Assembly (NCBI GenBank): GCA_964511405.1 | Contig: CAZEFK010000146.1 | Coordinates: forward strand, 1-18,461 | DNA: 18,461 nucleotides | Direction: 5' to 3' | From: CAZEFK01 sp964511405 | Lineage (GTDB): Bacteria; Pseudomonadota; Alphaproteobacteria; Elsterales; Elsteraceae | Shown: positions 7,150-12,718 of the stretch, in pieces | Layout of the letters: the number at the start of each line of letters is the position of its first letter | Position numbering within the stretch: position 1 is the first letter of the stretch | Position numbers and translations under genes: made by a program | The notes under the pieces: generated by a model | What the model saw: only the letters and a program-made list of their open reading frames with translations | What the model was told of the DNA's origin: nothing | The model's database searches: none

Positions 7150-8160
7150 ATGACCTCGTCCGGCATGATCCGCACCCCGTTCCGGCGCCGCTTCGCCGCC
7201 GCCCTGCTGGCGCTGGGCCTGGCCGCCGCTCCCGCCTTGGCCCAGCAGCGGCCGGCCGCCCGCGCCGTGCCCGAGGGCGTCGCCGGCGCCCTGCGCGAGG
7301 CCGTCCAGCTGCTGCAGACCGTCCGCAGCTCGAACCTGGACGCCTGGTGGCGGGCCAACGCCCTGGCGCGCACGGCCCGCGTCTATGCCCGCCTGGGCGA
7401 TGGCGAGGCCGCCAAGACCATGAGCGGCGACGCCCTGCAGGCGGCCGACGAGCCGTTCCGCACGCCGCCGCCGGCGGGCTTGTCGCTGGGGGCCATCTTG
7501 GCGATCCTGGCCCAGACCCACGCCGACATCGGCGATGCGGCCACGGCCCAGGCCCTCGCCCAGCGCGCGGTCGACGAGATCGGCAAGCTGGCCGACGCCG
7601 ACGCCAAGGCCACCCTGTTTCCCTATCTGGGCATGGCGCTGGCTGAGATCGGCGCCCGCGACGCCGCCGCCCTGGTGTGCCTGCAGGGCCTGAAGGCGGC
7701 GCAGGCGGCCGCGCAGCCGCGCGACCGGGTGACGGCGCTCAGCCTGATCGCGGCGGTGCAATACCGGATCGGCGACCAGGCCTCGGCGAGCGACAGTCTG
7801 GACGCGGCGCTGCAGGCCCTGAAGGCCGTTTCGGACCCGATCAGCCTCTCGGTCGCCACCGCCGAGGTCGCGCGCGCCGAGGCGGCGCTCGGCCAGAAGG
7901 ACCGCGCCCACAAGGCCAGCCGCGAGGCAGCGGTGGCCTATGACCGGGGCGGCACCGATCCCCTCCCGATGTTCCAGCGCGTCAGCGCGCTGACCCTGAT
8001 CGCGGTCGCCCAGGTCCAGGCCGGCGACCGCACCGGCGCTCGTGCCACCATGTCGGCGGCCAGGCAAACCCTGGCGCGGGTGACCCAGCCCTATGAGCGG
8101 TTGACCGCGCTGCTGGCGATCGCCGACGCCGACATCCAGATCGAGCGGGGCGCGTCGTGA
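7150..8160 (+). CDS. Exported TPR-like repeat protein
   Basis: This 336-residue protein has a Sec signal (basic start, hydrophobic core, cleavage near APALA-QQ), so it is probably periplasmic. The rest is helical and shows about six TPR-like repeats at roughly 36-50-residue spacing, for example ALARTARVYARLGDGEAAK, LAILAQTHADIGDAATAQAL, ALSLIAAVQYRIGDQASA and ALTLIAVAQVQAGDRTGARA. TPR proteins are protein-protein scaffolds; no enzyme motif is seen. The ATG at 7150 is used, though an ATG at 7165 would equally keep the signal peptide; neither has a strong ribosome-binding site. Its TGA overlaps the GTG start of the glycosyltransferase (GTGA), suggesting coupled translation. Confidence 0.82.
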   Translation: MTSSGMIRTPFRRRFAAALLALGLAAAPALAQQRPAARAVPEGVAGALREAVQLLQTVRSSNLDAWWRANALARTARVYARLGDGEAAKTMSGDALQAADEPFRTPPPAGLSLGAILAILAQTHADIGDAATAQALAQRAVDEIGKLADADAKATLFPYLGMALAEIGARDAAALVCLQGLKAAQAAAQPRDRVTALSLIAAVQYRIGDQASASDSLDAALQALKAVSDPISLSVATAEVARAEAALGQKDRAHKASREAAVAYDRGGTDPLPMFQRVSALTLIAVAQVQAGDRTGARATMSAARQTLARVTQPYERLTALLAIADADIQIERGAS

Positions 8161-8924
8161 CGGCGGTGAGCGCGCTGGTCGTCGCCCATGACGAAGCGGC
8201 GCGCTTGGCCGCCTGCCTGGAGAAGCTGGCCTTCGCCGACGAGATCGTGGTGGTGCTGGACCGCTGCACCGACGGTTCCGAGGCCGTGGCCCGGCGCTAT
8301 ACCGACCGGATCCTGGCCGGCGCCTGGCCGATCGAGGGCGAGCGCCGCAACGGCGGCATCGCCGCCTGCCGCGGCCCGTGGATCCTGGAGGTCGACGCCG
8401 ACGAGCATGTCGGCCCCGAGCTCGCCGCCGAGATCCGCCAGGTGGTCGCGACCTCGGCCTTCGACTGGCATTTGATCCCGGTCGACAATTGGATCGGCGC
8501 CACGCGCGTGCGCCATGGCTGGAGCGGCAGCTTCGGCAAGGCCGCCTATGGCGGGCTGTTCCGGAAGGGCGCGAAGATCTGGGGCAACCAGCGGGTGCAT
8601 CCGCGCCTGACCTGGACTGGCCGCGAGGGGCCGCGGCTCGCCGCCCGGCTCGACCATTATGTCGACCGCGATATCTCCGACGTGATCCAGCGCCTGGACC
8701 GCTACACCACCCAGCGCGCCCGCGACCTGGTCGACAGCGGCCGCATCGGCAGCCTGCCGGCCAATTGCCGGCGCCTGCTCACCCGCGCCTTCGACAGCTA
8801 TGTCCGCCAGGGCGGCTGGCGCGAAGGCGGCTATGGCGTGCTGCTGGCCCTGTGCGCCGGGCTGTACCCGCTGCTCAGCCACTTGAAGGCCCGCGAGCGG
8901 CTGACCGGGGACGGGCGCTCCTAG
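8157..8924 (+). CDS. GT2 glycosyltransferase, WaaE/KdtX-like
   Basis: This 255-residue GT-A protein opens with VSALVVAHDEAARLAACLEK. It has the nucleotide-sugar/metal motif DAD (D80-D82 in VDADEHV) and the ERRNGGIAAC stretch before it, as in LPS core family-2 transferases of the WaaE type. The FRKGAKIWGN..VHPRL segment and the C-terminal QGGWREGGYG helix region fit that subfamily. It probably adds a sugar to LPS core or another envelope glycan on the cytoplasmic face of the membrane. The GTG start at 8157 overlaps the upstream stop by 4 nt. Confidence 0.88.
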   Translation: MTAVSALVVAHDEAARLAACLEKLAFADEIVVVLDRCTDGSEAVARRYTDRILAGAWPIEGERRNGGIAACRGPWILEVDADEHVGPELAAEIRQVVATSAFDWHLIPVDNWIGATRVRHGWSGSFGKAAYGGLFRKGAKIWGNQRVHPRLTWTGREGPRLAARLDHYVDRDISDVIQRLDRYTTQRARDLVDSGRIGSLPANCRRLLTRAFDSYVRQGGWREGGYGVLLALCAGLYPLLSHLKARERLTGDGRS

Positions 8925-8930
8925 CGCGTC

Positions 8931-9983
8931 GTGGCCACGATCGTCATCGCCGACGACGGCCTGGTCTTCGACGGCGGGAGCCTGGAGGCCGGGCCCCTGG
9001 GCGGCGCCGAGACCGCTGTGGTGTGCCTGGCCGAGGCGCTGGCGGCGCGCGGCCATCGGGTCACCGTCTGCAACCGCTGCGCTGGCCCGCTGGACCATAA
9101 GGGCGTGCGCTGGCGGTCGCTCGCCGATCTGCCCGACGCCGCCGACCTGTACATCGCCAACCGCGGCCACCGGCTGATCGGGCAGGTGCCCCGGGCCGGC
9201 AGTGCCGCGTTCTGGCTGCACAACCCGGCCCGCTACATCGCCAAGCCGCGCTATGTCTGGCCGCTGGTCCGGCGCCGGCCGGCGCTGATGGTGACCAGCC
9301 GCTACCATGCCGGCACCGTGCCGCGCTGGATCCCGGGCCGGCGTGTCGTGGTGCCGCTGGCGGTGGCCGATGCGATCCGCACCGCGCCGCCGGCCGTCGC
9401 CCCGCCGCCGCCGCGGGCCCTGTTCCTGTCCAACCCGCTGCGCGGCCTGGATTGGCTGCTGGCGCGCTGGCGGGGGATCCGCGCTCGGGTGCCGGCGGCC
9501 GAGCTGCAGGTGCTGGCCGGTGCGGCGGTCTATGGCGGCGCCGGCAAGCATGCGGCGGCGATCGAGGCGGTGCTGGCGCGGGCGCGCGCCGTATCAGGCG
9601 TCGCCGTGCGGCCGCCGGTGCCCAAGGACCAGGTGGCGCTGGCGCTGGCGGCGGCGCGGGTGATGCTCTATCGCGGCGACCCCGAGGAGACCTTCTGCCT
9701 GGCCGTCGCCGAGGCCCAGGCGATGGGCGTGCCGGCGGTGGTGCAGGCGATCGGCGCCCTGCCCGAGCGCGTGGTCGACGGCGCCACCGGCACCGTCGCG
9801 GCCGACGATGCCGGCTTCGAGGCGGCGGCGGTGGCGCTGCTGTCCGACGATGCCCTGTGGCGGCATCGGCACGAGGCTTGCCTGGCGCTGCAGCGCCGAC
9901 GGAGCTGGGACGATGTGGCGCGCGACGTCGAGGGCCTGATGCGTCGACGCCAGGGTGGGATTTCCGCTAAGGTCGACGCTTAG
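8931..9983 (+). CDS. GT4-type glycosyltransferase (GT-B fold)
   Basis: This 350-residue protein has the N-terminal PLGGAET motif after the first beta strand, a hallmark of GT4 enzymes. The C-terminal E-x7-E motif (E253 to E261, EETFCLAVAE) is followed by AMGVPAVVQ and the acceptor/donor loop region. The start is GTG at 8931, 6 nt after the previous stop, with no strong ribosome-binding site. It probably works with the neighbouring GT2 enzyme in assembling an envelope glycan. Donor and acceptor cannot be deduced. Confidence 0.88.
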   Translation: MATIVIADDGLVFDGGSLEAGPLGGAETAVVCLAEALAARGHRVTVCNRCAGPLDHKGVRWRSLADLPDAADLYIANRGHRLIGQVPRAGSAAFWLHNPARYIAKPRYVWPLVRRRPALMVTSRYHAGTVPRWIPGRRVVVPLAVADAIRTAPPAVAPPPPRALFLSNPLRGLDWLLARWRGIRARVPAAELQVLAGAAVYGGAGKHAAAIEAVLARARAVSGVAVRPPVPKDQVALALAAARVMLYRGDPEETFCLAVAEAQAMGVPAVVQAIGALPERVVDGATGTVAADDAGFEAAAVALLSDDALWRHRHEACLALQRRRSWDDVARDVEGLMRRRQGGISAKVDA

Positions 9984-10002
9984 GACCTGCGAGGGACGTA
10001 AA

Positions 10003-10215
10003 ATGCGTGCACTCTGGATCGCCTGCGGGCTGGCCGTGGCCCTGGCCGCCTGCGCCCAGGAGAAGAAGGTGGCGGCCATCCCGGCGGTCTATTGCTACAA
10101 GTCGCTGGCCAAGCCCGACTGCTACGACACGCCGCAGCCCGACGACCGCGTCGGCCTGGTGGGGTATTACGGCCCGCCGCCGGGACCGCCCGCGCCCTCG
10201 GTCAAGCCACGTTAA
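10003..10215 (+). CDS. Small lipoprotein, 70 residues
   Basis: The ATG at 10003 has a clear GAGGGA ribosome-binding site 6 nt upstream. The signal ends in the lipobox LAAC (Cys17). The mature part is short, with a paired-cysteine stretch YCYKSLAKPDCYDTP followed by RVGLVGYYG and a Pro-rich tail. I recall similar small CY..DCY lipoproteins in alphaproteobacteria but no function. It begins 19 nt after the GT4 gene. The frame is open upstream to 9955, but that part overlaps the GT4 gene and has no start signal. It is convergent with the MFS gene. Confidence 0.8.
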   Translation: MRALWIACGLAVALAACAQEKKVAAIPAVYCYKSLAKPDCYDTPQPDDRVGLVGYYGPPPGPPAPSVKPR

Positions 10216-10238
10216 GGCCGCCTACGCGGCCTTGACCG
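10200..10238. terminator. Bidirectional terminator hairpin holding both stop codons
   Basis: An inner perfect stem AAGGCCGC (10214-10221) and GCGGCCTT (10226-10233) has a CTAC loop that contains the MFS stop codon; the lipoprotein TAA enters the left arm. An alternative outer pairing CGGTCAAG (10200-10207) with CTTGACCG (10231-10238) shares bases with it. Both genes end in codons for Val-Lys, which generate the symmetry. Weak T-tracts make it an unusual but strong-stem terminator. Confidence 0.6.
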
Positions 10239-11481
10239 GATCCGCCGCCGGCTTGGCCGCGTGGTGCGGGTCCATCGCGTTGATCCCCGGCGAGGTGGTC
10301 GTGCGCGCCACGAACGGCGTCTTGACCTCGGGCCCGGCGCGCCGGGTCATGCGGTAGACCGCGAAGCTGCACAGCACCACCGCCACGCCGGCGGTATAGA
10401 GGAACAGCCCGCGCGGCCCGGTCCAGGCCATCAGCGGCGAGGCCGCGACCGGCCCGGCCATGGCGCCGACCCCGAATGCCAGCAGCAGGCCGCCCGACAC
10501 CGCCACGCGCTGGCCGGGGCCGGCGAAGTCCTGGGCATGGGCCACGCACACCGGATAGAGCGTGTAGACGAAGCCGCCATAGATACCGGCCGCCAGGCAC
10601 AGCTGCCACAGCGCCAACTGCCCGCCCAGCAGGATCAGAACCGCGGCCATGGCGATGGCGCCGCCGGCCACCAGCGCCAGGACGCGGCGCCGGTCGCGAT
10701 GGTCCGACAGCCAGCCGATCGGCCACTGGAACAGCAGGCCGCCGATCACGGTCGACGCCATGAAGGCCGAGACGCCGGCCACGTCCAGTCCGGTCTCGCT
10801 GGCGTAGATGGGGCCGAGCGACGTGAAGGCGCCGTTCATCAGCCCGATCAGCACGGTGCCGATGATGCCCACCGGCGAGATCCGATACAGCTCCAGGATG
10901 CGCGGCCGCGCGCGCGGCAGCTGCGGCGGGGCCTGGATCTTGACCGCGCTGATCGGCACCACCGCCAGGCACGTCAGGATCGCGGTCAGGTTGAACAGCG
11001 TGAAGGCAACAGGCGGCGCCAGGTTCAGCATCAGCTGGCCGGCGAAGCTGGCCGCGAAATTGACGATCATGTAGACCGAGAACAGGGCGCCGCGATGGGC
11101 CGGATCGGCCCGCTCGTTGAGCCAGCTCTCGATCGTCACGAACAGCCCGGCCATGGCCAGGCCGGTCAGGATGCGCAGCGGCAGCCAGGCGTAGCTGGCC
11201 GGCACCACCGGGTGCACCAGCATGATCGCGGCGGCGCAGGCGGCGAAGGCCGCGAAGGCGCGGATGTGGCCGACCCGCTCGATCAGCTGCGGCCCGAACA
11301 GCGAGCCGCCGACCAGCCCGAGATAATAGCCCGACAGCACCAGGGCCGAGATCTCGATGGGCACGCCGACCGTCGACATGTGCACGGCCACCAGCGTCCC
11401 GAACAGGCCGTTGCCGGTGAGCAGCAGGCCGGCGCTGAGCAGCAGTGCCGCCAGCGGCCCCAGGGATTGGATCACAGGCAC
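10222..11481 (-). CDS. MFS permease, YcaD-like
   Basis: This integral membrane protein of about 419 residues has 12 predicted helices. The YcaD-like signature is ESWLNERADPAHRGALFSVY in the helix 4-5 region, plus the loop motif GWLSDHRDRRRVL between the two halves. The substrate is unknown; it is a drug/metabolite-type facilitator in the inner membrane. The frame is open to 11532, but AAGGAG (11491-11486) sits 4 nt before GTG at 11481 and 10 nt before GTG at 11475. One of these is the likely start, because the preceding 17 codons are polar and lack a ribosome-binding site. A polar C-terminal tail of about 40 residues follows the last helix. Confidence 0.9.
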   Translation of the reverse strand: MPVIQSLGPLAALLLSAGLLLTGNGLFGTLVAVHMSTVGVPIEISALVLSGYYLGLVGGSLFGPQLIERVGHIRAFAAFAACAAAIMLVHPVVPASYAWLPLRILTGLAMAGLFVTIESWLNERADPAHRGALFSVYMIVNFAASFAGQLMLNLAPPVAFTLFNLTAILTCLAVVPISAVKIQAPPQLPRARPRILELYRISPVGIIGTVLIGLMNGAFTSLGPIYASETGLDVAGVSAFMASTVIGGLLFQWPIGWLSDHRDRRRVLALVAGGAIAMAAVLILLGGQLALWQLCLAAGIYGGFVYTLYPVCVAHAQDFAGPGQRVAVSGGLLLAFGVGAMAGPVAASPLMAWTGPRGLFLYTAGVAVVLCSFAVYRMTRRAGPEVKTPFVARTTTSPGINAMDPHHAAKPAADPVKAA

Positions 11482-11630
11482 CCCACTCCTTCGGCCGGCG
11501 CCCCGGTCGTCGAAGCGGGCCGCGGCGACCATCTGAACCCGGCATTCAAGCCATGGGTCCAGTTACCATTTCGTCATCGCGCCGGCTTGCTCAAATCCGT
11601 CATCGCCGACGGCTCCCGGCGCCCCGGCGC

Positions 11631-11831
11631 CTAGCCCTTCTGTGCGCGCTGCGCCTTGACCGAGCGGCCGCCCGCGTACCAGTCCTCGGTCTCGACCTCC
11701 TCGAACACCACCCAGACAGCGTCGGGCGGCAGCCGGGTGACGTCGGTGATGGCGTCGGTCACGCGCCGGGCGATCTCGTCGCGCTGCTCGGTCGTGCGAC
11801 CCTTGAGGATCTGGATGTTGACGAACGGCAT
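11631..11831 (-). CDS. 4-oxalocrotonate tautomerase-family enzyme
   Basis: This 66-residue protein starts Met-Pro-Phe-Val. The Pro exposed after Met removal is the catalytic base of the tautomerase superfamily. Family features include QILKGRTTEQRDEIARRVTDAI and the ending DAVWVVFEEV..EDWYAGG. Such enzymes form hexamers and tautomerise 2-hydroxymuconate-like or other enol/keto acids; the actual substrate is unknown. A GGGAGGA ribosome-binding site lies 7 nt upstream of the ATG. Two tandem CCGGCGCC octamers lie at the stop codon (11616-11631) and could fold into a GC-rich hairpin. Confidence 0.9.
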   Translation of the reverse strand: MPFVNIQILKGRTTEQRDEIARRVTDAITDVTRLPPDAVWVVFEEVETEDWYAGGRSVKAQRAQKG

Positions 11832-11931
11832 CGGCGTCCTCCCGCATCATGGCTTGGGTCCGACTATGGCGCAGACGGACGCGGGCCGGAAGGTTGCGCC
11901 CCGACGCCAGGGCGCGATCGAACTGCATGCT

Positions 11932-11945
11932 GCATTGCACAATGC
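11932..11945. repeat. Operator-like dyad GCATTG-CA-CAATGC
   Basis: Perfect 6-bp inverted repeats with a 2-nt spacer lie 5 nt before the candidate -35 at 11951. They sit inside a longer TGCATGC/TGCATTGC-rich stretch. The size suits a dimeric repressor or activator site. No regulator is assigned. Confidence 0.35.
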
Positions 11946-11950
11946 GTGCC

Positions 11951-11979
11951 TTGACGAGGCGTGGTCGGCAGATCATACC
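11951..11979 (+). promoter_or_regulatory. Candidate promoter toward hnoX
   Basis: TTGACG (11951-11956), a 17-nt spacer and CATACC (11974-11979) resemble a sigma-70 promoter. They would give an hnoX leader of about 190 nt that includes the 12100-12126 stem. The -35 is good and the -10 is weak. Confidence 0.28.
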
Positions 11980-12099
11980 TCCCATGCGGCCATGCAGTAG
12001 TGCCGATGGCGCTCGCTGGCCGTGCTCCCCTTGGAGACACCGGTCGTGACCTGGGTTGACGCAGCGGCATCCGAGACCGCGACCGCCAAGCCGATCGGG

Positions 12100-12126
12100 A
12101 CTGTCCTGGCCGCCGGCAGGGACAGT
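12100..12126. repeat. Stem-loop in the hnoX leader
   Basis: ACTGTCC (12100-12106) and GGACAGT (12120-12126) are exact inverted repeats. The 13-nt loop can itself pair GCC with GGC. It ends 52 nt before the hnoX start and is not followed by a T-run, so it looks more like an operator or leader structure than a terminator. Confidence 0.4.
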
Positions 12127-12178
12127 ATCCGGGCGTTTGGCAATGTTCACTTGACCGTTTTTATCGAAGGGGGGAGCC

Positions 12179-12718
12179 ATGAAAGGGATTGTGTTCAACT
12201 TGCTCCAAGAGGCGGTCTGCCGGGAATATGGGGATGACACGTGGGATCGCTTGCTTGATGATGCAGGTCTGGATGGCTCCTACACGTCGCTCGGTAGCTA
12301 TGCCGATGAAGAAGTCGTGGCGCTGGTCAAGGCCGCGTCATCGGCGCTAAAGCAGTCGCCGTCAGACATTTTGCGCTGGTTCGGGCGCCAAGCCATGCCG
12401 TTGCTCGCCGAGCGCTATCCCGATTTTTTCAACGTGCATCAGGATGCCAAGAGCTTTATCCTCACGCTCAACAGCATTATTCACCCCGAAGTGCAAAAAC
12501 TGTATCCGGGCGCGGTAACCCCGGTATTCGACTTCGGCACCGACGAGCAGGGGCGATTTCTGGTGCGGTATAAATCCGCTCGCATGTTATGTGCGCTCGC
12601 CGAAGGTTTCATGGTCGGCGCCGCGGATCATTTCCACGAAACCGCCGAGATCGAGCATCCCGTCTGCATGCATGATGGCGCCGAGAAGTGTGTTTTTCAT
12701 GTCCGCTTCGACAAATGA
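12179..12718 (+). CDS. hnoX: H-NOX haem nitric oxide-binding sensor
   Basis: This 179-residue stand-alone H-NOX domain has standard length and can be numbered without gaps against the Thermoanaerobacter prototype. It shows MKGIVFNLLQEAV, the proximal haem ligand His102 (NSIIHPEV), Pro115 and the haem-propionate motif Y131-x-S133-x-R135. Position 140 is Leu rather than the distal Tyr of O2-binding members, predicting NO selectivity. Cys138, His160, Cys163 and Cys171 match the zinc ligands reported for Shewanella H-NOX, where oxidation also inhibits the partner. It is a cytoplasmic sensor. The last 20 nt overlap the GAF-GGDEF-EAL gene, its likely partner. Base composition is lower in GC than the flanking genes. 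Confidence 0.97.
   Translation: MKGIVFNLLQEAVCREYGDDTWDRLLDDAGLDGSYTSLGSYADEEVVALVKAASSALKQSPSDILRWFGRQAMPLLAERYPDFFNVHQDAKSFILTLNSIIHPEVQKLYPGAVTPVFDFGTDEQGRFLVRYKSARMLCALAEGFMVGAADHFHETAEIEHPVCMHDGAEKCVFHVRFDK

Larger units (their letters stand above)
11832..12178. other. 347-nt non-coding region upstream of hnoX
   Basis: The spacer separates the divergent tautomerase and hnoX genes. No convincing coding frame is seen. It holds a GCATTG-CA-CAATGC dyad (11932-11945), a candidate promoter just after it (11951-11979), and a stem ACTGTCC/GGACAGT (12100-12126). A strong purine-rich AAGGGGGGAG ribosome-binding site (12168-12176) lies directly before the hnoX ATG. I looked for an FNR/NNR-type TTGAT-N4-ATCAA box and did not see a clear one. 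Confidence 0.6.

Noticed and set aside
7071..8067. N-terminal extension of ygfZ to 8067
   Set aside because: The extension is antisense to the TPR gene; YgfZ similarity begins at the ATG at 7071 and the protein then has a normal length.
8091..9551. 486-codon minus-strand open frame opposite the glycosyltransferases
   Set aside because: Shadow frame: His/Arg/Gly/Ala-rich, no domain, and the opposite strand carries two recognisable glycosyltransferases with catalytic motifs.
11616..11631. Tandem CCGGCGCC octamers as a mobile-element or repeat-array trace
   Set aside because: Only two copies in very GC-rich DNA; chance or a small hairpin is a simpler explanation.
10261..11634. 457-codon plus-strand open frame opposite the MFS gene
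   Set aside because: His/Gln/Arg-rich shadow; the minus strand gives a 12-helix permease with family motifs.
12137..12165. TTGGCA-N17-TTTATC as a promoter directly before hnoX, or a sigma-54 site there
   Set aside because: The transcript would start inside the ribosome-binding site, and the GG-to-GC spacing is wrong for sigma-54.
12152..12166. FNR/NNR-like TTGAC...ATC box before hnoX
   Set aside because: Only one half-site matches; the second arm does not fit TTGAT-N4-ATCAA.
12022..12237. 71-codon plus-strand frame upstream of and overlapping hnoX
   Set aside because: It runs into hnoX in another frame, lacks a ribosome-binding site and resembles no family; better read as leader DNA.
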